DNA of 64,000 nt, from NCBI RefSeq assembly GCF_008086205.1, contig NZ_VSKK01000003.1:1-64000 (forward strand), read 5' to 3'. Positions within the stretch are counted from its first letter, which is position 1. The number at the start of each line of letters is the position of its first letter. Below are positions 43,100 through 53,293 of the stretch, in pieces. Below the pieces are notes generated by a model. That model was not told the DNA's origin. It saw only the letters and a program-made list of their open reading frames with translations, and did no database searches. The DNA is from Bizionia myxarmorum (GTDB lineage: Bacteria > Bacteroidota > Bacteroidia > Flavobacteriales > Flavobacteriaceae). A program made the position numbers and the translations under genes.

Positions 43100-46012
43100 T
43101 TGAAGACATTTTTACTAGGGCTAAAACAAAATTTAAAAGGGGATTTACATGATGATAATCTGATGAAATCCCTTTATGCAACGGACGCTTCCGTGTATAG
43201 AATGTTGCCGCTTGCAGTAGCGTTTCCAATGGATGAAGCTGATATAAAGATACTTATTAGTTTTGCTCAAAAACATAAAACATCTTTAATTCCTAGAACG
43301 GCAGGAACGTCTTTGGCAGGACAATGTGTAGGGACCGGAATTGTAGTAGATGTATCTAAATATTTTAACCAAATTTTAAGTTTCAACGCGCTCGAAAAAA
43401 CGGTTACAGTGCAACCTGGAGTTGTGCGTGATGTTTTAAATAATTACTTAAAGCCGTTCGGTGTACTTTTTGGACCCAATACGTCTACATCCAACCGCTG
43501 TATGATTGGCGGTATGGTTGGTAATAATTCATCGGGAACTACGTCAATCCAAAATGGCGTAACCCGTGACAAAGTAAAAGCACTAAGCACAATTTTAAGC
43601 GATGGAAGTGAGGTTGTTTTCTCTGAAATTTCTTCAGAAAACTTTCAAAAAAAATTACAATTAGAAACTTTAGAGGGTGAGATTTATAAAACCATTTATT
43701 CTGAATTAGCTCCAAAAAGTGTACAATCCCATATTTTAAAAGAATTTCCAAAACCAGAAATTCACCGTAGAAATACAGGTTATGCTATTGATAAATTGCT
43801 TGATTCTGATGTGTTCAGCAATTCCGAAAATCCTTTCAACATGTGTCAGTTGCTATCTGGAAGTGAAGGCACTTTGGCTTTTACAACTTCTATAACACTT
43901 AAGTTAGACGAACTACCTCCTGCAGAATCTGCCCTTATCTGTTTACATTTTGCTTCTATTGAAGCCTGTTTAAAATCGGTTGAAACTGTTATGCAGCATA
44001 ATTTGCATACTTGCGAAATGATGGATAAAACCATTTTAGATTTAACCAAACACAACAAAACCCAACAAGCCAATAGACAATTTGTGGAAGGTGATCCAGA
44101 AGCAATTTTGATGTGCGAAGTTCGCTCCAATTCAACGACTGATTTAGATTTACAAATTGAAAACTTGCTAACTGTCGTTTCAAATCTACACTTAAGCTAT
44201 GCGCAAGTTGTTTTAAAAGGTGAAACCATAAATCAGGCTATGGAATTACGCAAAGCGGGATTGGGTTTATTGGGAAATATTATAGGTGATAAAAAAGCGG
44301 CAGCTTGCATTGAAGATACGGCTGTAGCCTTGTCAGATTTATCCAGTTATATTTCAGATTTCACCAAACTCATGGCTAGCTATAATCAAAAAGCAGTTTA
44401 TTATGCGCATGCTGGAGCAGGTGAATTGCATTTGCGACCTATTTTAAATTTGAAGCAACAAGAAGATGTTGTTTTATTTCGAAAAATAACAACAGATGTC
44501 GCAAGCCTAGTAAAGCGTTATCAAGGCTCTATGAGCGGCGAACATGGCGATGGCATTGTGAGAGCTGAATTTATTCCGCTTATGATAGGCCAAGCTAATT
44601 ATGACATTTTAAAGCGCATAAAATCAGCCTTCGATCCGCATAATATTTTTAACCCGGGAAAAATTGTAGATGCTTTTCCAATGGATGAAAATTTGCGTTA
44701 TCAGCCCAATCGTGAAGAACCCCAAGTTGAAACGCTTTTAGATTTTTCAGCGTCATTAGGTATTTTACGTGAAGCAGAAAAGTGTAATGGGTCTGGCGAT
44801 TGTAGAAAATTGCCTGAATTTGGCGGAACCATGTGCCCAAGCTATCGCGCCACTAGAAATGAAAAGGATACCACCCGTGCGAGAGCAAATGCCTTGCGCG
44901 AATTTTTAACAACGTCGGAAAAGGCAAATAAATTCAATCATAAAGAGTTAAAAGATGTTTTCGATCTATGCATTAGCTGTAAAGCCTGTGCCAGTGAATG
45001 CCCAAGTAGTGTAGATGTGGCTACTTTAAAAGCTGAATTTGAATACCAATATCAAAAAGAAAATGGCAGTAGTTTGCGCACCAAACTGTTTGCTTATAAT
45101 AACAAGTTGAACGGATATGGTAGTCGTTTTTCGGGACTTACTAATTTTATATTTTCAAACGGATTTACGAGCATTATTATTAAAAAATCTTTGAGAATTG
45201 CAGATGAAAGAAGTCTGCCATTAATTTCAAGTAAAAGTTTAGGTGAATATATTTTAAATTCTAACAATCAAGTTAATAAAAATTTTATAAAAACTATTTA
45301 TTTCTTTAATGATGAGTTTACAAATCATTTAGATACTGAAATTGGTAGAGATGCTTTACATCTTCTAAAAGCATTAAATTATGAAGTGAAATTTGTAAAA
45401 CATGAGGAATCTGGTCGTGCCTTTATATCCAAAGGATTTTTGGAACAGGCTAAAAAATTAGCTAATAACAACGTTACTGTTTTTTCAGAAATCATTTCGG
45501 AAACAACGCCATTAATTGGTATTGAACCTTCGGCTATTTTAACCTTTCGTGATGAATATATTAAGTTGGCCAATAATAAAGAAGCAGCCGAGAAACTCGC
45601 AAAAAACACGTTTTACATCGAGGAATTTCTACAGCAAGAAATCGCTTTAGGAAATATAACCCCCAATCAATTTACTTCAGAAATTGAAACTATAAAATTT
45701 CATGGGCATTGTCATCAAAAAGCATTGAGCAATCAAAAAACGAGTTTTGATATATTAAATCTTCCTAAAAATTATAAGGTTACTATTATTACTAGTGGCT
45801 GCTGTGGCATGGCTGGTAGTTTCGGCTATGAAAAGGAACATTACGAAATTAGCATGCAAATAGGCGAGCAGACTTTATTTCCAGCAATTCGTAAAGCTTC
45901 AAAAGAAATAGTAATTGCAGCAAATGGCACGAGCTGTCGTCATCAAATTTTAGATGGTACTAAAAGGCAGGCTTTACACCCCATTACGATATTAAAACGG
46001 GCTTTACTTTAA
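43100..46012 (+). CDS. FAD-linked oxidase and Fe-S oxidoreductase fusion (D-2-hydroxyacid dehydrogenase type, YdiJ-like)
   Basis: A 970-residue fusion. It has a PCMH FAD domain with RTAGTSLAGQCVG and GGMVGNNSSGTTS, an FAD-oxidase C domain with GSMSGEHGDGIVR and FNPGKIV, a 4Fe-4S motif CISCKACASECP, and a C-terminal CCG part with FHGHCHQKAL and TSGCCGMAGSFG. It should oxidise D-lactate, D-2-hydroxyglutarate or a like acid. The start is TTG, 16 bases after an inverted repeat. Confidence 0.9.
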   Translation: MKTFLLGLKQNLKGDLHDDNLMKSLYATDASVYRMLPLAVAFPMDEADIKILISFAQKHKTSLIPRTAGTSLAGQCVGTGIVVDVSKYFNQILSFNALEKTVTVQPGVVRDVLNNYLKPFGVLFGPNTSTSNRCMIGGMVGNNSSGTTSIQNGVTRDKVKALSTILSDGSEVVFSEISSENFQKKLQLETLEGEIYKTIYSELAPKSVQSHILKEFPKPEIHRRNTGYAIDKLLDSDVFSNSENPFNMCQLLSGSEGTLAFTTSITLKLDELPPAESALICLHFASIEACLKSVETVMQHNLHTCEMMDKTILDLTKHNKTQQANRQFVEGDPEAILMCEVRSNSTTDLDLQIENLLTVVSNLHLSYAQVVLKGETINQAMELRKAGLGLLGNIIGDKKAAACIEDTAVALSDLSSYISDFTKLMASYNQKAVYYAHAGAGELHLRPILNLKQQEDVVLFRKITTDVASLVKRYQGSMSGEHGDGIVRAEFIPLMIGQANYDILKRIKSAFDPHNIFNPGKIVDAFPMDENLRYQPNREEPQVETLLDFSASLGILREAEKCNGSGDCRKLPEFGGTMCPSYRATRNEKDTTRARANALREFLTTSEKANKFNHKELKDVFDLCISCKACASECPSSVDVATLKAEFEYQYQKENGSSLRTKLFAYNNKLNGYGSRFSGLTNFIFSNGFTSIIIKKSLRIADERSLPLISSKSLGEYILNSNNQVNKNFIKTIYFFNDEFTNHLDTEIGRDALHLLKALNYEVKFVKHEESGRAFISKGFLEQAKKLANNNVTVFSEIISETTPLIGIEPSAILTFRDEYIKLANNKEAAEKLAKNTFYIEEFLQQEIALGNITPNQFTSEIETIKFHGHCHQKALSNQKTSFDILNLPKNYKVTIITSGCCGMAGSFGYEKEHYEISMQIGEQTLFPAIRKASKEIVIAANGTSCRHQILDGTKRQALHPITILKRALL

Positions 46013-46135
46013 AACACTTTATCCAAGGGGATTCGTTTAAGATTTCCATAAAAAAAGCAACTATTTATGAAAGGTAATTTAAATTCCATTTTTGTTTCTG
46101 TGATAATACATTTACATTAGCAATAAAATTGGTTT

Positions 46136-47197
46136 ATGGCAGGAAATTCCTTCGGAAATTTATTTAAATTATCAACGTTTGGCGAATCGCATGGCACCGC
46201 GATAGGCGGCATTATAGATGGTTGTCCTCCGGGTTTAGAAGTCGATTTTGAAGCCATTCAAAGTGAATTAAACCGTCGGAAACCGGGACAATCTGAAATT
46301 GTTACCCAAAGAAAAGAACCCGATACAGTTGAATTCCTTTCAGGTATTTTTGAAGGAAAAACAACCGGAACGCCCATAGGTTTTACCATTCATAACGCCA
46401 ATCAGAAATCCAAAGATTACGCCCATATTAGAGATGTTTACAGACCAAGTCACGCCGACTATACCTATGAAAAAAAGTATGTTATTCGCGATTTTCGTGG
46501 AGGAGGCAGAAGTTCAGCACGTGAAACAGCATCGCGCGTCGTGGCTGGCGCTTTGGCTAAACAATTTTTAAAAACTATTAAAATCCATGCATATACATCT
46601 TCAGTAGGTGATATTTTCTTGGAAAAACCTTATCAAGATTTAGATTTTTCTAAAATTGAAGAGAATGTTATTCGTTGTCCGGATTCGGAGACTGCTGAGC
46701 GCATGATTAATCGTATTAAAGTCATTAAAAAAGAAGGTAACACGATTGGCGGCACCGTAACATGTGTTATTCAAAATGTTCCCGTGGGCCTAGGCGAACC
46801 TGTTTTCGATAAGCTTCACGCCGAATTAGGTAAAGCCATGTTATCTATAAATGCGGTTAAAGGTTTTGAATATGGCAGCGGTTTTTGTGGTTCAAAAATG
46901 ACAGGTACCGAACATAATGACTTGTTTAATGTAGATGGCAGTACAAAAAGTAATCTTTCTGGAGGTATCCAAGGCGGAATTAGCAATGGCATGGATATCT
47001 ATTTCCGAGTAGCCTTTAAACCGGTTGCCACCATTATTCAAAAGCAAGAAGCCTTAAATGCAGCAGGCGAATTAGTAGAAATGCAAGGTAAAGGTCGTCA
47101 TGATCCTTGTGTTGTTCCTAGAGCAGTGCCGATTGTGGAGGCTATGGCGGCATTAGTCTTAGCAGATTATTTCCTAATAAATAAAGTTTATAAATAG
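46136..47197 (+). CDS. aroC: Chorismate synthase
   Basis: The N-terminus [50 protein letters not shown] and the C-terminal [13 protein letters not shown] are the family marks. The 353-residue length is normal. It converts EPSP to chorismate with reduced FMN. The symporter gene follows 31 bases downstream. Confidence 0.97.
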   Translation: MAGNSFGNLFKLSTFGESHGTAIGGIIDGCPPGLEVDFEAIQSELNRRKPGQSEIVTQRKEPDTVEFLSGIFEGKTTGTPIGFTIHNANQKSKDYAHIRDVYRPSHADYTYEKKYVIRDFRGGGRSSARETASRVVAGALAKQFLKTIKIHAYTSSVGDIFLEKPYQDLDFSKIEENVIRCPDSETAERMINRIKVIKKEGNTIGGTVTCVIQNVPVGLGEPVFDKLHAELGKAMLSINAVKGFEYGSGFCGSKMTGTEHNDLFNVDGSTKSNLSGGIQGGISNGMDIYFRVAFKPVATIIQKQEALNAAGELVEMQGKGRHDPCVVPRAVPIVEAMAALVLADYFLINKVYK

Positions 47198-47228
47198 AAT
47201 ATTATATAACGATTATATAAAATAACGT

Positions 47229-48548
47229 ATGAAAAAACTCGCATTACATTGGCAAATTATTTTAGGAATGCTTCTCGGTGTTGGCTTTGCTTTAATTATG
47301 GCCAATTTTGAATCTGGAAGTCAAATAGTAACGGATTGGGTAAAACCGTTCGGAACTATTTTCATTAATATGCTGAAACTTATTGCGGTGCCATTAATTT
47401 TAGGATCGTTAATTAAAGGTGTTTCAGATTTAAAAGATATTTCCAAACTATCACAAATGGGAGGTCGTACAATAGGTCTTTATATTTTAACCACTTTAGT
47501 TGCCGTTTCTATTGGTTTAACAGTGGTGAATGTAATTAAACCAGGAAAATCTATTTCAGAAGAAACGCGTAATGAGCTTGTAGAGAGCTATAAAGGTGAT
47601 GCCGACGGGAAAATTGCGGATGCCGAAAAACAAAAGAATGCGGGACCGTTGCAGGCTTTAGAAGATTTAGTTCCAAGTAATATTTTTCAAGCTGCTAGTG
47701 ATAATGGCAATATGCTTCAAGTAATTTTCTTTGCTATTCTTTTTGGAATAGGACTTATTTTAATTCCTGAAAAAAAGTCTGCTCCTGTAAAAGAGTTTTT
47801 TGATAGTTTTAATGAAGTGATTCTGAAACTAATAGATCTTATTATGTTGGCTGCACCTTACGGTGTATTTGCTTTATTAGCAGCTTTAGTCGTAGAAGCA
47901 CCGAGTGCAGATTTATTTAAAGCGTTAGGATGGTATGCGTTCTGCGTCGTATTAGGGTTGGCCATCATGATGCTAGTATATGCATTATTGGTCTATGCCG
48001 TGACTAAAAAAACACCTAAATTCTTTTTTAATGGTATTGCACCAGCGCAGTTATTAGGCTTTTCAACAAGTAGTAGTGCTGCTACATTGCCTGTAACTAT
48101 GGAACGCGTTGAAGAACATTTAGGCGTAGATGAAGAAGTTACAAGTTTTGTTTTACCAATTGGTGCCACCATAAATATGGATGGTACTAGTTTGTATCAG
48201 GCTGTAGCTGCTGTTTTTATTGCGCAAGCTTTTGGAATGGATTTAAGTTTTGGTGTACAATTAGGTATTATTGCAACGGCAACATTAGCTTCTATTGGAA
48301 GTGCAGCTGTTCCTGGCGCGGGAATGGTTATGTTAGTTATTGTTTTAGCTCAAGCGGGAATTCCTGAAGCTGGATTGGCTTTAATTTTCGCTGTAGATAG
48401 ACCGTTAGATATGTGCAGAACCACGGTAAATATCACAGGAGATGCAGCCGTTTCTATGATTGTGGCAAAATCTGTTGGTAAGCTAGGTGAACCTAAAGTT
48501 AAAAATTGGGATGATGATTACGTAAAAAAACATAAGCAAAATCAGTAA
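47229..48548 (+). CDS. Dicarboxylate/amino-acid:cation symporter (DAACS)
   Basis: Eight or more helices. The serine-rich re-entrant loop is STSSSAATLP, and the conserved segments GATINMDGTSLYQ and VDRPLDMCRTTVNITGDA follow. These match GltP/DctA-type symporters that take up glutamate, aspartate or C4-dicarboxylates with Na+ or H+. The length of 439 fits. A strong terminator lies behind it. Confidence 0.93.
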   Translation: MKKLALHWQIILGMLLGVGFALIMANFESGSQIVTDWVKPFGTIFINMLKLIAVPLILGSLIKGVSDLKDISKLSQMGGRTIGLYILTTLVAVSIGLTVVNVIKPGKSISEETRNELVESYKGDADGKIADAEKQKNAGPLQALEDLVPSNIFQAASDNGNMLQVIFFAILFGIGLILIPEKKSAPVKEFFDSFNEVILKLIDLIMLAAPYGVFALLAALVVEAPSADLFKALGWYAFCVVLGLAIMMLVYALLVYAVTKKTPKFFFNGIAPAQLLGFSTSSSAATLPVTMERVEEHLGVDEEVTSFVLPIGATINMDGTSLYQAVAAVFIAQAFGMDLSFGVQLGIIATATLASIGSAAVPGAGMVMLVIVLAQAGIPEAGLALIFAVDRPLDMCRTTVNITGDAAVSMIVAKSVGKLGEPKVKNWDDDYVKKHKQNQ

Positions 48549-48626
48549 ACATATTTAAAATGTTATATAAAGTAGATAATCAACACATACACTTTCAAGC
48601 GAAATTTTAAAATGCATTACATATAT

Positions 48627-48663
48627 AAATCGCACTTAATTTAACTAGGTGCGATTTTTTTTG
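48627..48663 (+). terminator. Terminator hairpin after the symporter gene
   Basis: AAATCGCAC (48627-48635) pairs with GTGCGATTT (48649-48657), followed by more T. Wobble pairs extend the stem inward. Confidence 0.88.
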
Positions 48664-48688
48664 TGACTGTTTTTGATTTCCAATTTAA

Positions 48689-49205
48689 TATTCTGGTGGT
48701 ACGAACGTATTTTTAATTGATAAGAAAAATGAAAATAACTTATCTCAAACTATTGATGCTATTTGCAGAGACGGTTTCGTAATTGCACAAGAATATGTTA
48801 CAGAAGCCACGGGATGCGATACATGCTTATTTACTATGAATGGCGAAGGGTTAGAGTAGGTGATGATTATGCCATTATGAAGCGGGTGAATGCATCAGGT
48901 GAAATTAGAAGTAATATTCATGCCGGCGTCCGACCAGAAAAGCTAAAATTACGGATCAGATTATGAAGTTAACGGATATTGTGCGTCCTAAATTAGTACA
49001 AGATGGTATGTTTTTAGATGGAATTGATATTGTTGGCGAGAAGCTTATGGAAATTAACGTATTCAGTCCTGGAGGCTTAAATGTTATGATTCAAATGTGT
49101 AGTATCGATTTCGCTACGCCAGTAATTGAATCTATAGAAAGAAAAGTATATTATAAGAGTATGTATTCAAATTACTTGTATAATAGCCGTTTGGCAAGGT
49201 TGTAA
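48689..49205 (+). pseudogene. Degraded glutathione-synthetase-like ATP-grasp gene
   Basis: Three pieces in different frames read as the C-terminal half of a GshB-like ATP-grasp enzyme. They are YSGGTNVFLIDKK, GDDYAIMKRVNASGEIRSNIHAG, and KLTDIVRPKLVQDG then GIDIVGEKLMEINVFSPGG. A frameshift lies near 48857 and another near 48940, where one G seems to be missing. The N-terminal half is absent. The gene is therefore dead, unless an intact copy exists elsewhere. Confidence 0.85.
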
Positions 49206-49210
49206 TAATT

Positions 49211-49352
49211 AAAAAACCTTAAAGTCGTTTGGGTCTATTGGAAAAAATCCCAACACTTTAATTTGTGTAGACTATCACGTATTAAAGAATTTGATTCGTT
49301 CCTAATTAACAGAAATTAGGGTCATATTAACCAACGTCTTTAAGGTTTTTTT
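49211..49352. other. Strongly base-paired intergenic element
   Basis: Left arm AAAAAACCTTAAAG (49211-49224) pairs with the right arm CTTTAAGGTTTTTT (about 49338-49351), and CGTT/AACG extends the stem with one mismatch. Inside are TTGGG/CCCAA, GTCTA (49233)/TAGAC (49272), ACAC/GTGT and CCTAATT/AAATTAGG. No ORF. It could be an untranslated RNA, a terminator complex, or a small non-autonomous mobile element with terminal inverted repeats. Confidence 0.5.
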
Positions 49353-49533
49353 TATAAAATTTAAGATATTTCTTTTTTTGAAAATAGTATAGCACTATTA
49401 CATATAGTAGCGTTTTTAGTGAGTCAAATGCACAGTTCAATTAGATTATCTAAAATAAGAAAAGCTTAATAAGAATGGGAAAGTGGGTGTTTATAAGTGT
49501 TGTAGAATCCAGAATATGTTTAATAAATTAAAA

Positions 49534-50202
49534 CTATTCACCACTAACAATTCGTCCATCAACCATCGTTAATTTACGGTCGGCCATATTCGCTAATTCT
49601 TCATTATGTGTAACAATTACAAAAGTTTGCCCAAATTCATCACGCAGTTTAAAGAATAAATTATGCAGATTTTCTGCTGATTCACTATCCAAGTTTCCTG
49701 AAGGTTCATCTGCAAAAAGTATTTTCGGATTGTTAATTAAAGCCCGAGCTACAGCCACACGCTGCTGTTCACCACCCGAAAGTTCATTGGGTTTATGATG
49801 ATAGCGATTTTTTAAACCTAAAAAGTCTAATAATTCGGTCGCTCGCTTTTCCGCAACCGCTTTAGGTGTTTTTTTGATGAATGCTGGAATACAAACATTT
49901 TCAATGGCTGAAAATTCAGGTAATAACTGATGAAATTGAAATATAAATCCAATTTCTTCATTTCGGAATTTAGCCAAAGCTTTATCTGATAATTTACTAA
50001 TATCAGTATCGTTAATCGTAAAAGTAAACGGTTCTTTTTTAGAAGGCTTGTCTAGCGTTCCTAAAATTTGCAGAAGCGTTGTTTTTCCTGCGCCTGAAGC
50101 ACCAACAATGGAAACAATTTCGCCTGCTTGAATTTTTAAATTTACACCTTTTAATACGTGTAAATCATCGTAATATTTATGAAGGTTTTTTGCTAAAATC
50201 AT
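49534..50202 (-). CDS. lolD: ABC transporter ATP-binding protein, LolD-like
   Basis: Walker A is GASGAGKTT, the signature is [15 protein letters not shown], Walker B is ILFADEPSG, and the H-loop is VTHNEE. The ATG at 50202 ([11 protein letters not shown]) is preferred to 50223. The FtsE/LolD/MacB group moves lipoproteins or macrolides; the permease is not next to it, as is usual in Bacteroidota. Naming as LolD rests on similarity of the pattern. Confidence 0.85.
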   Translation of the reverse strand: MILAKNLHKYYDDLHVLKGVNLKIQAGEIVSIVGASGAGKTTLLQILGTLDKPSKKEPFTFTINDTDISKLSDKALAKFRNEEIGFIFQFHQLLPEFSAIENVCIPAFIKKTPKAVAEKRATELLDFLGLKNRYHHKPNELSGGEQQRVAVARALINNPKILFADEPSGNLDSESAENLHNLFFKLRDEFGQTFVIVTHNEELANMADRKLTMVDGRIVSGE

Positions 50203-50250
50203 GTTTGTAAAATGTAATGGCAATGTAATACTTTATACAGCGTTTTTCAA

Positions 50251-52686
50251 TTATGAATATGTTTTCTTACGGAATACTTTCTTAATATTATTATAGTCAA
50301 TAAAGTATTGAATTTTCAATGAAAAGGAGTTTTGAATGGGCTGCGTTAATAAACGGTCGAAGTTATTGGTGAAATTTAGTTCGGCTTCTGTGTCGTAATT
50401 AAAAAGTTGATTTCTATATAAAGCCGTTAAAAAACTTCCAGGTGCAAATTGCCAAGAGTAGCTTAAATCTAAATTCCAAGTACTAAAATTAATATTAGGA
50501 TCATCTAAACCCGCATCGCTAAACGTAACATTGGTTTCCTGTAATCGCCCATTATCTTGAAGTAAATAGATGTTATCATCATACAAAACGGTACTCCAAT
50601 AATTTCTAAATGTTAGGTTTAAGGAATGAAATGGATTAAAATTATAAGAACCCGTAACACTGTTTATCATTGTTTTTCTATCGCGATTACCGAATATAAT
50701 AGCGTTTGGCGTATTATCAGCATAGCCGCGATCACCATTTGTTTTTTCATAATCAAATGAATAAATAATCATGACTTTTTCGCTTAATCGAATTCGAGGA
50801 CTGATGCTTAAGCCAATTGCATTGGTTTCTCTGTCCTTTTCAAAAGTTGTTGTTCCACTTAAATTAATATCAATAGCAAATTTCTTATTATAATTAGAAG
50901 AAAACCAAATACCACCATTTAGTACATTTTCATAAATGAAATAGCGGCCTTCTTCGCGCGGTTCAAAATAATCATATTGTTTTCCTGCTTCAAAATTAAC
51001 ATTCCCTCCAAAACCATCAAGCTTTTTCAACTGGCCAGAAAATGAAACGGCTATTTGATTTCCTGTATAGGTATTAGGATTTGCCAATCTACTATAATCA
51101 ATAAAAGCATTAAAATTATAATTGTTGAAAATTCCTGTAGGTTCAAATGTTCTATAAGAACCTTCTACACCGAAATTGCTAAAATTATTTCTAAACTGAA
51201 GTCCTAAATCATTAATATTATAAACGTCATCAGCATATTCATGGCCAAACCAATATTGCCAGTTTCCAAAAACTTTAGCGAATTCTACTTTATAACTGTA
51301 ACCTGTTTCGTCTTCAGTTTGTAAGTTAAGATGGCTCATTTTCAATTCTGTAACCAAGTTATAGGTATTTTTCTTGGTTGTTAAATTGGCCAGAAGTCCG
51401 GTAACATTGGCATCTCGAAAATGGCCATTTCGGGTTACGTTTGTATTAATTAAACTTACAGACGAGTTTTGATTGAATTGCTGATCTATTACAAAAATAT
51501 TATAATTAGCCAATGGTTCCACGAATTCATTTCGAGTGGAATTGGTATTCGTATTTCTAATTTTAGCGTTTGTTTTACCCGTTACGGCATTAAAAACGCC
51601 TACGCCCAAACCTTTTTTGGTTCTTCCAGAAACTTTAATAGCATTGATAACCTTTACATTTTCGGGAAAATCTTGAACTTCCTCGTCCGCATTTAAAGAA
51701 ACAGCTCCGGTGGGTCCACTTCCAACACGACGGGAGAAAAACAAATTACCTTTTGTGAAAAGATCTACGCCTTCAGTAAAAAATTGACGTTGCTCTGAGA
51801 AAGTTTGTTCAAAGGGTCCTAAATTCAGTTCAACCTGATCAAATCCTGCCTGGCTGAAATCGGGAATAAGTGTCGCATCCAAAGTGAAATTTTCGGTGAT
51901 ACCATATTTCAAATCCATTCCGGCGTTAAATTGTGTTTCGGTTTCACCGTCATAGGAATTAACTATACCTGAAATAAATGGATAAAAAGTTAAACGCGTT
52001 GGCGGATTTAAGTTTTCCAATCCTTTCAATTCTCCATTGTAAATACCGGCATTACCTTTAGTAACATCAATAGGATTCCAAGTGTATTGCGAACGATCTC
52101 GATGAATATGTCTATGAATTTGCATTCCCCAAGTTGGTGTTTCCTGATTAGAAAAACGCAAGTTGCGATAAGGTATTTTCATTTCAACAATCCAGCCATC
52201 ATCTACAATTTTTACAGCACTATCCCAAACGGCATTCCAACCAAAATCTTCACCAATTCCTGGCGAATTAATGGCATCAGCTTGCGTTCCTGAACTAAAC
52301 ACGAAAAATTCAGTGTCATTTTGTCCATCGTTATTGGGGTTTAAAATAAAGCCGAAAAAATCAGATTCACCAAAATTATCGCGACTCGTTAATTGACGCA
52401 TGATGTTTTTAGGATTATCATATAAATATGCTCCAACATATATAGCATCATCATCATAGGTTATTTTAACAACCGTTCGGGTTTCAGGCGTTTCTTTAAT
52501 TCCCATTTGAGGGCTAAATTGTATAAAATCTTTAGCTTCTTGGGCTTGTTTCCAAGCAACATCATCTAAAATGCCATCTATTTTTGGAGCAGTGCTAGTT
52601 CTCGCAATATTTAAGGATTTTTTCTCTTGAGTAAAAGCAGAAATATAACAAAGGGAAAATATAAAAAGGAATAGCCCGTTTTTCAT
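50251..52686 (-). CDS. DUF5916 outer-membrane barrel with N-terminal CBM9-like domain
   Basis: A signal peptide is followed by a carbohydrate-binding family 9-like domain (APKIDGILDDVAWKQA, then TDFFVFSSG-like TEFFVFSSGTQ). A long C-terminal DUF5916 beta-barrel has FTEGVDLFTKGNLFFSRRVG. It is 811 residues. The family is common in marine Bacteroidota and may bind or pass surface glycans. Function not proven. The gene is monocistronic. Confidence 0.88.
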   Translation of the reverse strand: MKNGLFLFIFSLCYISAFTQEKKSLNIARTSTAPKIDGILDDVAWKQAQEAKDFIQFSPQMGIKETPETRTVVKITYDDDAIYVGAYLYDNPKNIMRQLTSRDNFGESDFFGFILNPNNDGQNDTEFFVFSSGTQADAINSPGIGEDFGWNAVWDSAVKIVDDGWIVEMKIPYRNLRFSNQETPTWGMQIHRHIHRDRSQYTWNPIDVTKGNAGIYNGELKGLENLNPPTRLTFYPFISGIVNSYDGETETQFNAGMDLKYGITENFTLDATLIPDFSQAGFDQVELNLGPFEQTFSEQRQFFTEGVDLFTKGNLFFSRRVGSGPTGAVSLNADEEVQDFPENVKVINAIKVSGRTKKGLGVGVFNAVTGKTNAKIRNTNTNSTRNEFVEPLANYNIFVIDQQFNQNSSVSLINTNVTRNGHFRDANVTGLLANLTTKKNTYNLVTELKMSHLNLQTEDETGYSYKVEFAKVFGNWQYWFGHEYADDVYNINDLGLQFRNNFSNFGVEGSYRTFEPTGIFNNYNFNAFIDYSRLANPNTYTGNQIAVSFSGQLKKLDGFGGNVNFEAGKQYDYFEPREEGRYFIYENVLNGGIWFSSNYNKKFAIDINLSGTTTFEKDRETNAIGLSISPRIRLSEKVMIIYSFDYEKTNGDRGYADNTPNAIIFGNRDRKTMINSVTGSYNFNPFHSLNLTFRNYWSTVLYDDNIYLLQDNGRLQETNVTFSDAGLDDPNINFSTWNLDLSYSWQFAPGSFLTALYRNQLFNYDTEAELNFTNNFDRLLTQPIQNSFSLKIQYFIDYNNIKKVFRKKTYS

Positions 52687-52965
52687 GTGATTTTTTAATT
52701 GATGGTTTATTATATTCTAACAGACTCTGAAAAGACGACTTTGTTACAATTTAAATACAAATCTAAAATCCTAATGATAAAATTATTCTTAAATAAACGT
52801 TAAAACCTCGGACAAGGTATGGATGAATTAAGTTTAGAATGAATTAGAAATCCATTTATATAACAAATAGCGCTATAAATTCGTTTTCTAGCTATCTGAC
52901 AGATCGCACTTTGAAATTTTTGGAATAAAATTTGTAACTATTATTTATAAATAATAAAATGTCAT

Positions 52966-53253
52966 ATGACTTTAAATAGATTAAGTAAATCAAAAAAACT
53001 GGCATTAGGTATCTTTTTCGATGCCATGGGTTATGTTTCCTTTGTTTTTCCTCCGTTTGATTTTATTTGGGCACCATTGTCTGCTTATTTAATGAGCAAA
53101 ATGTATGCGGGTAGAAAAGGGAAAATAGCCGCTATTTTTAGTTTTGTAGAAGAAGCCCTGCCATTTGTAGATATAATTCCATCGTTTTCAATCATGTGGT
53201 TTTATACTTTTTATATGTCAAGAGAAAGCAAGAAACTAGATTTAGTGAGATAA
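52966..53253 (+). CDS. Small membrane protein of unknown function
   Basis: 95 residues with two or three hydrophobic segments (ALGIFFDAMGYVSFVFPPFDF, then VEEALPFVDIIPSFSIMWF). It resembles short conserved proteins of Flavobacteriaceae without a known role. It converges with the TonB receptor gene through a shared terminator. Confidence 0.7.
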   Translation: MTLNRLSKSKKLALGIFFDAMGYVSFVFPPFDFIWAPLSAYLMSKMYAGRKGKIAAIFSFVEEALPFVDIIPSFSIMWFYTFYMSRESKKLDLVR

Positions 53254-53284
53254 AAAAAGAGTGATATAAAAATCACTCTTTTTT
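53253..53284. terminator. Bidirectional terminator
   Basis: AAAAAAGAGTGAT (53253-53265) and ATCACTCTTTTTT (53272-53284) form a perfect stem with A and T runs on both sides. It serves the small membrane protein gene and the TonB receptor gene, which converge on it. Confidence 0.92.
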
Positions 53285-53293
53285 AGTTTCAAT

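Noticed and set aside
48763-49205. Two separate small genes (48763-48966 and 48963-49205)
   Set aside because: Both are consecutive pieces of one glutathione-synthetase-like gene broken by frameshifts.
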